Shown here: in pieces, positions 9,611 through 21,116 of the stretch
How the letters are laid out: every line of letters starts with the position of its first letter
Numbering within the stretch: position 1 is the first letter of the stretch
Assembly: GCA_027405735.1 (NCBI GenBank)
Contig: JAPEHQ010000011.1
Span: 2,027,856-2,091,855, forward strand
Length of the DNA stretch: 64,000 nt
Direction of reading: 5' to 3'
From: Mucor racemosus
Taxonomy: Eukaryota; Mucoromycota; Mucoromycetes; Mucorales; Mucoraceae
Program-made: the position numbers and the translations under genes
Notes under the pieces: model-generated
The model's input: the letters and a program-made list of their open reading frames with translations, nothing else
Told to the model about the DNA's origin: nothing
Databases searched by the model: none

Positions 9611-11506
9611 ATGACTTCTACTTATCCTCCAAAAGTATCCAGCAAAGAACTACAAGACACTGTCTTAGTGGCAATTGACTGGGCCCTAGCTCACGGCCTC
9701 ATTGTACGACCAACTTTGGATAAGCAATCAACTAACAACGCGGCAGTCGTTCATGCCCCTTTTGCCCTGTATCCTACTCCTTTTCCCCGTAAAGAGTTTG
9801 AAAAAGCTAAAAATGTACAGCAACCTTGGAACACCCTGATCCACAAAATGAGCCAGGACGATCAATTGATCTCGGAAACCATGGAAACGTAAATTAGTGA
9901 ACATTTTATAGGGTTATCCAAGGATTTGATGTACTAAAAAAAATCCGTAAATCTTAGATTATCCAAATTGGATGAATTTATGAATGAATTATATCAAATT
10001 TATTTAATTGTCAAGAAGGAAGGAGTTGCTCAAGTAAGTTATGTATGTTGTTGTTAGATAATGATATTCTAATCAAAATCAAATGACAGACTGCAAGCCT
10101 TGGTATTCATCGTAATGATTATTTATTACATGCCGAGGCAGGTGCTGATGCAAAGACAGCTAAAATTCAACAAGTAGAATTTAATACAGTATCTGCTAGT
10201 TTTGGTAGTTTATGTACAAGAACAAGTGAGCTTCACCGGTAAGTTTTGATTCATGCAGGAAAATTGTTTACATACTTATAAAAAAACACACACATTAGCT
10301 ACCTTTTGTCATCTTTAAAGGGATATGCAGAAGATCAGATTGATATGAGCCAGTTGCCTGAAAATAAAGCTATTGATTCACTTGCAAATGGTTTAGCTGC
10401 TGCATGGAAGCATTACGGTAACCCTGAGTAAGTAACTTGACCTCCTCTTTTACCTCATCCTCCGTATCTTTATTTAATGCCTGGAACCAAATTTTAGTGC
10501 ACGTGTAGTTATGATTATTCAACCCGGAGAACGTAATGCATTTGATCAACGTTGGATTGAATACAATTTACTACAAAAGTAAGTTGAAAAAAGTAAAAAA
10601 ATTGAGAATGCTGAAAATAATATTAATATGATTTAGTCATGGTATTCCATTGACAAGACTTTCTCTTGAAGATTTAGCTACTCGTGCTAAATTAAGTGAC
10701 ACTACAAAAGCATTAGTCATGTAAGTATTGTAAGATAGTTTTATACACAACAAGCACTAATTTAGCAAAAAAAAAAAAAAAAAAAAAAAAAAAGTGATGG
10801 ATTTGAAGTCGCAGTAGCTTATTATCGTGCAGGTTACGGCCCTGAAGATTATCATTCCAAAATAGAATGGGATGCTCGTTTACTCATTGAAAGATCATTA
10901 GCCATTAAATGTCCTACTGTTGCATATCAATTGGTTGGGTCTAAAAAAGTGCAGCAAGTTTTAGCTGAACCTGGACGTTTAGAACGTTATGTAGATAAAT
11001 CCACTGCTGATGTTATCCGCGAATCCTTCGCTGGTTTATACCCTCTTGATAGTAGCCCTGAAGGTTTAGCAGCCTATCAATTGGCTCTGTCTAAGCCTGA
11101 TGATTTGGTCATGAAGCCTCAACGTGAAGGTGGCGGACACAACATTTATGGTCAAGATATCTTGACTGAACTCAAAAGACTAACCGTTGAGGAAAGAAAT
11201 GCATATATCTTGATGGATTTGATCCGTAGTCCTCCTCTTGACAATTTAATGATTCGTGAAGGTGAAGTTATTACAGGCGATGTTGTTAGCGAGCTTGGTA
11301 TCTATGGTATCTATCTTGCGTAAGTATTTCATTTTATACCTTTTGATGATTCAACTTTTTAATGTTAATCTTTTCCATTTAGTGATGGGGATAAGGAAAT
11401 TCTTAATGAAGAAGGCGGCCATTTGTTACGTACCAAGGCGACCACTACTCGTGAAGGAGGTGTTGCTGCTGGTTTTGCTGTCATTGATAGTCCTTTGCTT
11501 GTATAA
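9611..11506 (+). CDS. GSH2: Glutathione synthetase (eukaryotic type)
   Basis: Eight exons (9611-9888, 9958-10033, 10090-10238, 10299-10427, 10498-10578, 10637-10720, 10795-11319, 11383-11506) join in frame to 481 codons, near the family's ~474-500. The enzyme joins gamma-glutamylcysteine and glycine using ATP, the second step of glutathione synthesis in the cytosol. Family marks: QQVEFNTVSASFG (substrate and metal binding), YRAGYGPEDY, LAIKCPTVAYQLVGSKKVQQ, the ATP-loop MKPQREGGGHNIYG (His where many members have Asn), LMDLIRSP, and the C-terminal LLRTKATTTREGGVAAGFAVIDSP. Intron 6 ends in 27 consecutive A then G. This is odd for a 3' splice site, but the junction is fixed by the protein (VI|DGFEVAVAYYR). 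Identification is firm. Confidence 0.96.
10767..10793 (+). repeat. Poly-A run inside the 3' splice site of GSH2 intron 6
   Basis: Twenty-seven A residues fill the space between a CACTAATTTAG branch-like motif and the AG at 10793-10794. The earlier AG at 10764-10765 cannot be the acceptor, because translation would run through the A tract into TGA. Confidence 0.85.
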
Positions 11507-11984
11507 ATAAATATAAATTACATGCATTTTTTTTTTTTGTGTTCCACAATAATGGCATTAAAGTTTTCTTCGCAATCAGTCCTTTCGTCATTCCACTAAA
11601 TACAGCGTATGTAAATTACCGTATTTACACCCTATACAAAAGTCTATAAAAGCTGAAATTGGGATCATTAACGCAGTACTAGTGTAGCTATCTTTTGTTC
11701 TGATTTCAGCTCATTTGGATCCAGATTCATTGATTATATATCTTTTGAGCTTTTTTCCAGTCGCTTTTTTTAAAGCCGAGGAAGGGAGGTTTCTTTTTGA
11801 AAACTGTGCTATAATCCTTCAAAAACAGCCGTTAGCTAATGAAACTAAGATATATTATTCTTATATTTACTGCGCATTACGTGTAACTTTAAAATTCAAT
11901 TTCGAATCATTATTTGATTTTATAAAAAATTTCGAAGAAAATCTAAAACAACCCATATAAAATTGTTAAAAAAATCGGGTGCCT
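11507..11984. other. Intergenic, no gene supported
   Basis: The first bases are the GSH2 3' region, with a T run at 11527-11538. An 81-codon frame (11715-11960) resembles no protein I know and has AT-driven composition. I treat it as chance. Confidence 0.45.
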
Positions 11985-12123
11985 CCACTCCCATCCTCAC
12001 AACAACTCGGGAAGGCTGAAGCTTTACAATTCTGTGGATAAAGACTAGAGTTACCTACCATTGCAACGAGAGTTCATTTGGATCTATATTCAAAGAGAAG
12101 AGCTAATGTGTTTATTGGCCTTC
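11985..12123 (-). repeat. Dispersed repeat T, copy 2
   Basis: Reverse-strand match to 4130-4340 and 60275-60470. Landmarks are GGGAAGGCTGAAGCTTT and CTACCATTGCAACG.GAG, followed by TTCATTTGGAT. It abuts the start of composite repeat copy 1. Confidence 0.55.
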
Positions 12124-12540
12124 ATAGTTAAGTGCAATCATTGCTACTAAATCGAATAATTTGATATGCAGAAAACTCTTGAAACATTTGTTCTTTTCTT
12201 TTTGGCAGTGCTATAAATCACCGTTCAATATGACGGAACATTAATGAATCAGAGAGAACACAACTGGTAAAAAACTGATATCCAATGTACATCGAGGTCA
12301 AGATTGATAAAATGTGGTGTATTCATTGTGTAGTGGAATTCGCAGCATTTTGATGGATAGAAATTACAGGACCAAGATGTTGTGTTTGCTTCAGGATTTT
12401 CAAAAGGGTTCAAAAGCATTCTTCATCAAACTCACTTAGATGTTGAATATTTACCATATGCAATTAGTATCATTTTGTCTTTTATTTAATTGCTGTATTA
12501 TTAAAAATCAAACTTTTCATAGCTTATATAACAATGACAA

Positions 12541-12800
12541 TGGGATGTTTCTGATTTTAGATTGACATTTATCATAAGGCGTGCTGATGATACGTTTGAT
12601 ACTGCTGTAAATGGAACCAGTCAGTTTAATTTATGGAATTAGAATTAAAATACCAAGGAACCATTTGTAAATACTTAAGTTGGTTCTAATAAAGCATTGA
12701 ATAAATTGGCTTGGGACAAAGAGGATAAAAAGACGGTAATAGGTTTCAGTGATGGTCATGTTTATATTTATGATATTGGAGAGATACAAATAAAACTCAA
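12541..12800 (+). pseudogene. Dynein intermediate chain WD40 fragment, copy 1
   Basis: Conceptual reading gives ...FNLWN-stop-N...TKEPFVN and then VGSNKALNKLAWDKEDKK and VIGFSDGHVYIYDIGE. This aligns with the last WD40 repeats of cytoplasmic dynein intermediate chains (LWNLN.DTE.P, ALNRVRW...G..VAVGDSEG.VYVYDVGE). Dynein intermediate chain is the scaffold that links light chains and dynactin to the motor. Here only ~85 codon equivalents remain, with in-frame stops, no start and no other domains. The same piece with the same stop after LWN occurs in the other copies, so it was already broken when the repeat spread. A gene fragment captured by a transposon is the best explanation. Confidence 0.75.
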
Positions 12801-13370
12801 TGTACGTTATCTCTAGCGCAATAATAATAAAGTAAGTCTATATTATCATCAACTAAACTACCACACAATATTCACATGTATAAAGATTTGATGTAATTAA
12901 GCTCAAATCAAATGGGTACAGCATCGTAAATTCTTGAAAAAGTTCTCAAGTATTATGAAATCTCTTATTTTTAAGACTTACAAGGCTTATAAGCGGAATA
13001 TTAATTTTAAAAATTATTCTTGTCCAGATCATTAATTTTGACATTTTTTAATTTTTTTTTTCTGATTTTGCAAATCTAGAGTTAATTAAACTACCAATTA
13101 TAGAAACAAAAAATTTACACATATGCAGAATTTAATGCTCTATTTGCTCAATAAAAAATAACAAACATTTTTACTGCAAAATATTACATGAAAATTCCTT
13201 AACCAAAATTCTGTTTTTGAGGCAAAAGTGCAGATTTTTATTACTTAACATTTAATATTAAGCTTTTATAAAATGTGTATTAGTTATGTTTACAACTTTC
13301 TCTCACAATGTAGTATATTTAAACGTTGATTTTGGTATCAAAATTTGATTTTTCTGTTTTTTGATAAAAA

Positions 13371-13896
13371 ATTTTTTTTTTGTTTGTAAGTATGAAGATT
13401 TATTGAAATAAACTCATAAAAGGAATTATTAAATTATAATAAGAGGAGAGCAGGTGTAAAGAGAAACAAAAGTGACCCGTCTCAAAAAAAAATAGATAAA
13501 TTAATTGCAAATGTTTAACGAGGATAATCGTCGCAAACTGATCATAGCACGATCCGTGATGGATTCGTTACTGGAGTCAACAGATTCAAAAAAGAATAAC
13601 CATTTGGCTCGCCAGATGGCGGTCAGGATACATGTGAATGCTTCGAAAACTGTGATTTTTAGGTCAGAGTCTAAGAGGCGGTAAGAGGAGAGATTTAGAG
13701 CCATAACATTGTCATAAACGCTACCCAAACGGAGTGGTTCTGTCGGTACAAATACCAGAGCAAAGTAGTTAATCCATACTTCTTCAATGGAAGGGCAAGT
13801 GAAAAGAAAATGGGTGGTGGTTTCCCGTAACCCGCAGTTAATACATAAGTCATCAGGGAGGCGAAGAATATGTGCTGTATTGGCCTTGGCGGACAC
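13371..13896 (-). mobile_element. 5'-truncated LINE insertion (3' end only)
   Basis: The insert is flanked by 13-bp direct repeats TTTTTGATAAAAA at 13358-13370 and 13897-13909. On the minus strand it ends in an A run (13371-13381, read as complement) preceded by AATAAA-like CAATAAATC. Copy 2 of the composite repeat lacks it at the same place. Duplication, poly-A tail and 5' truncation are the classic marks of target-primed reverse transcription. Confidence 0.88.
13501..13896 (-). pseudogene. LINE ORF2 C-terminal fragment (zinc-binding tail)
   Basis: An open frame of ~131 codons runs from the truncation point to a natural stop. It contains CINCGLRETTTHFLFTCPSI, the CxxC...H...C zinc-binding motif found downstream of the reverse transcriptase in many LINE ORF2 proteins. 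The apparent first codon is GTG at the insertion junction, so there is no true start. The catalytic parts are missing, and the fragment is dead on its own. Confidence 0.8.
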
Positions 13897-14589
13897 TTTT
13901 TGATAAAAATCATGAGTGTTAGTAAGGATAAAATGAGCCCCGAAAAATGTCCGCTACAAAGTCTGAATTTTCAGACCGCACGTGGTTAAATATAAGAAAA
14001 GTTTAAAGAAAACCGCTTTTTTTAATGAATCTATGAATGATATGACAGACGGTTTTTCTGGTAGAAAATGCATGTTTCTATGATAACAGATATTGCTTAT
14101 TTTGTTTAGTTTATGGTTCAGGCGCAGTAATTCTGCTTTTACATTGGCTGAAATGTGCAATTTAGCAGGGTTTTAATTGTGCTAAATAATGTAAAGCCTT
14201 GAAAATTCTTTTATACGTGTGTTGTTTCTCTCTTTTTGTTTTCATATTCCAAGGATATATTCACTGTTTGATAAGGCATATCAGACTATCAAGCTGGTAT
14301 TCTTTTTGTTTATCTGAATGCACATGCTAACGTAAGGGATTAATGTTTTTAGTATAGGTAGCAGTCTATATTAGAGACTGATATTTTTATTTAACTGCAT
14401 TCTAAAATCAAATATCATTATTTACTACTGTATTTTTGGACGTATTTCTTGATTACCAGATTAAATAAAAGGCAATGGTATTTATATCTATTCAATGAAA
14501 AGCCAGAACTGGCTACAAACTCACGAAATGTTCTAGGAAAGTGATAAAACTTTAAACGATATAGAAATGCCAAAAAAAAAGAACAATCT

Positions 14590-14925
14590 TGATGTATCAT
14601 TCTTAAACCGGATCATGTCAAATCCAAAAAAGTAAACAATAACAGATTCGGAACCGGAAGTTACTTACTTGAATATTAACTATACCATGCTTTCATGGTA
14701 TAGAAGCATGGTACAAAAGCATAATACGCCAGTGCGATATTCCAACATGATATACCAGCATAACACATTACTATTAAATAACATCTAAACTACCTTATCA
14801 CATCATTAATTCCCCAAATCATATAGTATATAAACTTTATCAATTTCATTCCAATAAACGATATTATCTCTTTACTTGATTAAATTTCTAGTTTTTATTT
14901 AACCTAAACATATTTTGATAAATCA
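14590..14925 (+). mobile_element. Solo LTR, family 5, copy a (TSD AATCT)
   Basis: Starts TGATGTATCATTCTTAAACC and ends TTTTGATAAATCA, flanked by AATCT at 14585-14589 and 14926-14930. The empty site is seen in the inverted-repeat copies (near 59640). It contains GTATATAAAC and CAATAAACG, likely promoter and polyadenylation signals. The same insertion is present in composite copy 2, so it predates that duplication. Confidence 0.87.
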
Positions 14926-15796
14926 AATCTAATGTCTTGCCTAATAACCATAGTTTTGATTGTACAGTAGCTACTGTATACTTCAAAGCAAGTTTTTTTA
15001 CAGCTGACAATCGTAAACTAAAATAGTAAGTTTAAAGAAAGTTAATTTGTTTAAATATTACGAGTAATAAAGTAACAACATCTATAATCTTAGATTTGGC
15101 GGCCTGCATATAAATTTAAGCAGTAAGTGTTATTTCAGTTTACGCTCGAGCAAAAACCATTGCTGCTGTAAACATTATAGCTATAAACATATTTACAAGT
15201 GATGATAATTGTAAATATATTGGCTCTTGCATGTATTGCTCTACATCAACAACGTATTGAATTGTATTGTCTAAAATCTATATTAATAAAAACAAATTTA
15301 ATTCAAAAACCCATTCCAGTAAAAAAAAAATGCAATGGAATTTTGAGAACGACACGATGCTCATGTACAAACCAATTTGTGCCCACCATACGATCAGCTT
15401 ATTATGCTCATGATCAGATTTTATTATTATGCACACATGGGATTAATGTTATGCACACGTACAGAATATATAATTCTGTACATCAAACAGGATTTTCGTT
15501 ATGCTCGTGTGCAGTTTCTTTTGTTATGCCCATGTGCATATTCTTATATTTTTAACCATATTCAGTGGGCACCACAGCTCAGGTTATAATGTGCAGCACA
15601 GGTCAGCCGTAGTGTGAAATTTCAATACCTGCATCTTATAACTGCTTGGAATATTTAAACAACGGCGTCCGGGCTGTCCGGTAATTTTTTCTAGAGATTT
15701 AAAGCTCGGAAATATCATTAGATGACCGCTTTTGGAGACTGTTCGGCTTTTTTTTTTGGAAGAGTGACCATTGGCGAAAATATGAATCATATACTA

Positions 15797-16832
15797 TGTT
15801 GTATGCCACCAAGTGAAGTGAACTAAGCTAGATTCCCATCATAAAATACCTAAGTTAAATGTTATTTTATTGAAACCATGCTATCAAAGATAAGACGACT
15901 GTATAGTAAATAGACAATTACATGAAGATAGCAAGGGTATAATGCTCGAATAAGATATGTTAAAATACTAAAGTAATGTGGGATATCCCAAATAAATAAT
16001 ACAAAAGGTACATGCTTATCAAGAAGTAGACCAAGTAAGGGCTGTTCTAAAAACATAATTGGCAGAATGTATTTAAAACATCGTCGTTGATCACAAATTC
16101 AATAACCAAACAACCCAACGTTTATACTCAAAATTTATGGAATTGTTGGCAATTGCAATACAATTCCCAGATCGTAAATAACCACCAAATAATATAAATA
16201 GAGACGTACCAGAATCACCATTTTATTGCACATTATTATTCCTATTTTAATAAAGAAGGATTTTAACAGTATTATTTATCGCTGTTTTACACCCTTATTT
16301 TACTGCGCCAAGTACCATAATATGTTATCACCTCCTACAGTATCAATACACCTTAATTACAATCTATTGACTACGACATGTATTGAAGTGAAAAATCTTG
16401 ATATCGGATATAAGAAACTCCTAGCGTACCAAGTTTAAACCAGTAATCACCAGAAACGCTTGGACCTCAATTATGATACCATACTATTATTTTATCCCAG
16501 CAGTTAATTAATCAAATAGCCATCAAATCAACATCCAAGCACATTTAGCGCAGCATTGAAACAAGGCAATTCACAAGCTCTCTAAGAACAATTAAATTAT
16601 GATTGATCCATTTCAATCCATAAATTACTATCAAGCAGATCTAATGGTTTAATAGTGCCTTAAATTACATCCCAGGATCTCAATGTCAAATCAATATAAA
16701 AGGCCATACTTTTATATCTAAATAAACGATATCTTGTTTTTATTATACAGTTGAAGAACTGATTCATTACTCCTTCTCTTTTAGTTGTACTCTTTTTTAG
16801 GTATTATTCAACAAATTTGAAAATATACGATA
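15797..16832 (-). mobile_element. LTR family 1, copy b, split by a family 2 LTR
   Basis: Reverse copy of the 1157-1685 LTR. It starts TGTTGTATGCCACC and ends near GAAAATATACGA (last bases changed). It is cut after CCAAG by the LTR2 at 15814-16307. It is joined to the same end block of the composite repeat as the copies at 27297 and 49607, so its insertion is older than the amplification. Confidence 0.78.
15814..16307 (+). mobile_element. Solo LTR, family 2, copy a (TSD CCAAG)
   Basis: Starts TGAAGTGAACTAAGC and ends TTTTACTGCG (CG where a CA is expected), flanked by CCAAG at 15809-15813 and 16308-16312. It is nested inside LTR1 copy b. A sister copy is at 40328-40811. Confidence 0.85.
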
Positions 16833-16835
16833 AGG

Positions 16836-17020
16836 CTAAACCTTTTGCAATTCCGCGGATCAGCGCTAAAAGTACCTGTCATCTATCATTGCAACGGGAG
16901 ATCATTTGGATTCATATTTTTTGAGAGGAAGAACTGATGGGCTTGCTGATCTTAGTAGATGTAAGTAGCAGGTAACCAACTTGTTGCTCAAACTGGCTGA
17001 ACATACAATGACCCATGGAT
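16836..17020 (-). repeat. Dispersed repeat T, copy 3
   Basis: Reverse match to 4130-4340: AAGGCTAAACCTTTTGCAAT, CATTGCAACGGGAGATCATTTGGA, GTAACCAACTTGTTG and ACAATGACCCATGGATGCTG. It abuts LTR1 copy b. Confidence 0.6.
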
Positions 17021-17216
17021 GCTGGTAGTATTGGTGCCAAGCCGGGTTTTGCCGGCCAAATTTACTAGCATGCATATCATATGCATTAATGAAAAGGGAA
17101 AAAAATTGCTAGACATATGCAAATCTTACTAAGAAAAAAAAAGGAGGATCATACTGTATTCGATAAGCAAGGGTCATTGGAGATTTTCTTTCAAAATTCA
17201 TATCCTGATGCCAAAG

Positions 17217-17312
17217 GGCTCCCCTTTAGCGGGTTTGAACTCACAAATACGTATGCCGCACTCAATCTGCAACGCACGTGCTACCCATTGAGCAAGACAC
17301 CCTCCTGAGGTC
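17217..17312 (-). tRNA. tRNA-like sequence, probably a pseudogene or SINE head
   Basis: On the minus strand GTCTTGCTCAATGGGTAGCAC resembles a D-arm with box A, and about 45 bases later GAGTTCAAACCC resembles box B and the T-loop. The anticodon arm is not convincing, and the T-stem and acceptor pair poorly. It could be a decayed tRNA gene or the head of a tRNA-derived SINE. I would not assign an anticodon. Confidence 0.35.
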
Positions 17313-17939
17313 TACAATTTTAATCCCCGTACTTGTGAACATGCATTTGTTAGTTTTTCGTCTTCATTATTTTGGGAAATGTAGCAAATCAAGTTGTATT
17401 TTTCTTTTTGGAAATGATACTAGAGCTTTCCAAAAATTGATAGTAGACATCATCCGGAAAAAATGCCAATTTTTGATGGAGATATACACAAAACTCAATG
17501 TTAGTACATTAATATTAAGCTGTATAACACAAAAATTTAATATGGATAAATGTTAAGCAATATTTGCCAAAGTGAGGGTTAGTATAACATGAGCTACAGC
17601 GCACAGAAAAAACTCAAGTGATATTCAACAGATGTAGTTGCATTTGGAAATTCAATTTTTAGGAGTAGATACACCTAGGATTATACTGAAAAACCAAATT
17701 ACACATTATTCATCAAACTAAAGACAGACAACAACTTTTCAATCCACCAGTGTTAAATGCAGATATCAATTGTATAATCTCTACCAATGCGAAATAGTAA
17801 TATGATATACTGTATGAATCAATATGTTTGACAATTATAATCAATGGTAATGATAGTAATAATAATAATAGGATTAAGTTTTTAAAGTAATAACAAAAAA
17901 CTACCAAAAATATACTAGTAAATTGTAATTTATTACACT
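17313..17939. other. Intergenic, nothing recognised
   Basis: AT-rich with no supported ORF. A short TAATAATAATAATA stretch lies near 17854. Confidence 0.45.
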
Positions 17940-18259
17940 ATCGTTCAATATGACCGATTATCATTATTGAAACAGAGAAAATACAACTGGTAAAAAAAAA
18001 CTGATACTCAATGTAAAACGAGATCAAGATTGATAAAAGGTGCATTCATTGTGTGGTGGAAATCGCGACATTTTGATGGATAGAAATTAGAGGACCAAGA
18101 TGTTGCGTTTGCTTCAGGATTTTCAAAAGGGTTCAAAAGCATTCTTTAATAAACTCAACTAGATGTTGAATACTTACCATATGCGATTAGTATCATTTTG
18201 TCTTTTATTTAATTAATGTGTTATTAAAAATCAAACTTTTCATAGCTTATAATAATGGC

Positions 18260-18525
18260 AATGGGATGTTTCTGATTTTAGATTGACATTTATCATAAGG
18301 CCGGCTAATGATACGTTTGATACTACTGTAGATAGAATCAGTAAATTTAATTTATGGAATTAGAATGAAAATACAAAGGAACCATTTGTAAGTGGTTAAG
18401 TTGGTTCTAGTAAAGCACTGAATAAATTGTTGGCTTGGGACAAAGAGGATAAAAAGACGGTAATAGGTTTCAGTGATGGCCATATTTATGTTTATGATAT
18501 TGGAAACGTAAGATTAAAGCTCAAT
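18260..18525 (+). pseudogene. Dynein intermediate chain WD40 fragment, copy 2
   Basis: Reads DTFDTTVDRISKFNLWN-stop-NENTKEPFVSG and later SDGHIYVYDIGN. It shares the stop after LWN with copy 1. This copy has an extra three bases around AAATTGTTGGCTTGG, giving one more residue before AWDKEDKK. No start or upstream domains. Confidence 0.72.
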
Positions 18526-19868
18526 GTACGTTATATCTAGCGCAATAATTATAAAGTAAGACTATATTATTATCAACTAAACTACCACACAATATTAACC
18601 TGTATAAAGATTTACAGCAATAAGCTCAAATCAAGTGGGTACAGCATCGTACATTCTTGAAAAAGTTCTCAAGTATTATAAAATCTCTTATTTTTAAGAT
18701 TCACAAAGCTTATAAGCGGAATATTAATTTAAAAATTATTGTTGTCCAGATCATCAATTTTGACATTTTTTAATTTTTTTTTTCTGATTTTGCAAATCTA
18801 CAGTTAATTATACTAGTAATTATAAAAACAAAAAATATACACATATACAAAATTTAGCGCTCTATTTGCTCAATAAAAAGTAACAAACATTTTTATAGCA
18901 AAATATTACATGAAAATCCTTTAGCCAAAATTCCGTTTTTGGGGCAAAAGTACAAAGTTTCATTACTTAATATTTAATATTAAGCTTTTATAAAATGTGT
19001 ATTACTTATAGCTACAATTTTCTCTCACAATGTAGTATATTTAAACGTTGATTTTGTTATCAAAATTTGATTTTTCTGTTTTTTGATCTAAATCATGAGT
19101 GGTAGTAAGGATGAAATGAGTCCCAAAAATGTCCGCTACAAAGTCTGAATTTTCAGACCGTACATGGTTAAATATAATAAAAGTTAAAAAAAACCGCTTT
19201 TTTATTTAAAACTTAGATATATACCATAGTATAAGAGACTTAGCCATTCAATCTTGCTATGCTCAATTACGGCGTTGCTCTACGGGCTCACTTTCGCAAT
19301 TTTTTAATCAATCTATGATATGACAGACGGTTTTTCTGGTAGAAAATGCATGTTTCTATGATAACAGATATTGCTTATTTTGTTTAGTTTATGGTTCAGG
19401 CGCAGTAATTCTGCTTTTACATTGGCTGAAATGTGCAATCTAGCAGGGTTTTAATTGTGCTAAATAATGTAAAGCCTTGAAAATTCTTTTCTACGTGTGT
19501 TGTTTCTCTCTTTTTGTTTTCATATTCCAAGGATATATTCACTGTTTGATAAGGCATATCAGACTATCAAGCTGGTATTCTTTTTGTTTATCTGAATGCA
19601 CATGCTAACGTAAGGGATTAATGTTTTTAGTATAGGTAGCAGTCTATATTAGAGACTGATATTTTTATTTAACTGCATTCTAAAATCAAATATCATTATT
19701 TACTACTGTATTTTTGGACGTATTTCTTGATTACCAGATTAAATAAAAGGCAATGGTATTTATATCTATTCAATGAAAAGCCAGAACTGGCTACAAACTC
19801 ACGAAATGTTTTAGGAAAGTGATAAAACTTTAAACGATATAGAAATGCCAAAAAAAAAAGAACAATCT

Positions 19869-20210
19869 TGATGTATCATTCTTAAACCGGATCATGTCAA
19901 ACCCAAAAAAGTAAACAATAACAGATTCGGAACCGGAAGTTACTTACTTGAATATTAACTATACCATGCTTTTAGGAGCATGGTATAGAAGCATGGTACA
20001 AAAGCATAATACGCCAGTGCGATATTCCAACATGATATACCAGCATAACACATTACTATTAAATAACATCTAAACTACCTTATCACATCATTAATTCCCC
20101 AAATCAAATAGTATATAAACCCTATTAATTTCATTCCAATAAACGATATTATCTCTTTACTTGATTAAATTTCTAGTTTTTATTTAACCTAAACATATTT
20201 TGATAAATCA
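19869..20210 (+). mobile_element. Solo LTR, family 5, copy b (TSD AATCT)
   Basis: Same site and same AATCT duplication (19864-19868 and 20211-20215) as copy a, so one insertion event was copied with the composite repeat. It carries one more ~11-base unit of the CATGGTATAGAAG-type tandem motif than copy a. Confidence 0.85.
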
Positions 20211-20789
20211 AATCTAATGTCTTGCCTAATAATCATAATTTTGATTGTAAAGTAGCTACTGTATACTTCGAAGCAAATTTTTTTACAGCTGACAATTGTA
20301 AGCTTAAAGAAGGTTAATTTGTTTAAATATTATGAGTAATAAAGTAACAACATCTATAATATTAGATTTGGCCTGCATATAAATTTAAGCAGTAAGTGTT
20401 ATTTCAGTTTACGTTCGAGCAAAAACCATTGCTGCTGTAAACATTATAGCTATAAACATATTTACAAGTGATGATAATTGTAAATATACTGGCTCTTGCA
20501 TGTATTGCTCTACATCAACAACGTATTGAATTGTATTGTCTAAAATCTATATTAATAAAAACAAATGTAATTAAAAAACCCATTCCAGTAAAAAATGCAA
20601 TGAAATTTTGAGAAAGGCACAATAATGCTCATGTACAAACCAATTTGTACCTATACAATTGGCTCATTATGCTCATGATGGTCAGACTTTATTATTATGC
20701 ACAAATAAGAATAATTATATGCTTATGGAGGACAATTCTACTATTATGCACACACACAAGGGATTAATGTCATGCACATGGACAGAATC

Positions 20790-21086
20790 TGATCTATCAG
20801 AATTAGGAATTACCGAATTACCAATTTAGAACATCTGTCAAACCATGATGTTCAACATGCAAGTCAAGCAAGGTCATATTCCATGCGTATATCATCATGC
20901 TACTATTGAATCATAGAAGCATGATTCCAATATATCCACACAATATCCAAATGCTCATTCTAATTATATTAGCACTCACATTTAATACACTCATTCAATT
21001 AGTATATAAACCCCATCTAGAAGCTCATAATAAAACGGTACTTTTTCATTTGATTAATTTTATACGATTTACCTTTCGATAAATCA
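20790..21086 (+). repeat. 5' LTR of the Ty3 element
   Basis: 297 bp, TG...CA. A TATA-like AGTATATAAACC (21000-21011) is the probable promoter. The 61-codon ORF inside it (20897-21082) is incidental. Confidence 0.95.
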
Positions 21087-21116
21087 TTTTTTTTAATCTC
21101 TATTAATCGTTTTATT

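Larger units (their letters stand above)
12124..15796 (+). repeat. Composite repeat, copy 1
   Basis: Order: block D (AGTTAAGTGCAATCATTGCT... CCGTTCAATATGACGG), a dynein intermediate chain fragment (12541-12800), a long AT-rich block, TGTCCGCTAC.AAGTCTGAATTTTCAGACCG (13949-13978), and an end block to 15796 that joins an LTR1. It is interrupted by a LINE fragment (13371-13896) and a solo LTR5 (14590-14925). Copy 2 starts at 17940, and further copies form the inverted repeat at 50.6-60.1 kb. The unit has no intact ORF. I could not find terminal repeats that define it as one transposon. Confidence 0.75.
17940..20789 (+). repeat. Composite repeat, copy 2 (left part)
   Basis: Collinear with 12221-15480 of copy 1 but without the LINE insertion. 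It carries the same dynein fragment and the same LTR5 insertion. A stretch at 19200-19318 (ATATACCATAGTATAAGAGACTTAG...) is present here and in the inverted-repeat arms but missing from copy 1. The copy is interrupted at 20789 by the Ty3 element and resumes at 26785-27296, where it meets LTR1 copy c. Confidence 0.75.

Noticed and set aside
20897..21082. 61-codon ORF repeated at 26590-26775
   Set aside because: Lies entirely within the two Ty3 LTRs; no evidence of a protein.
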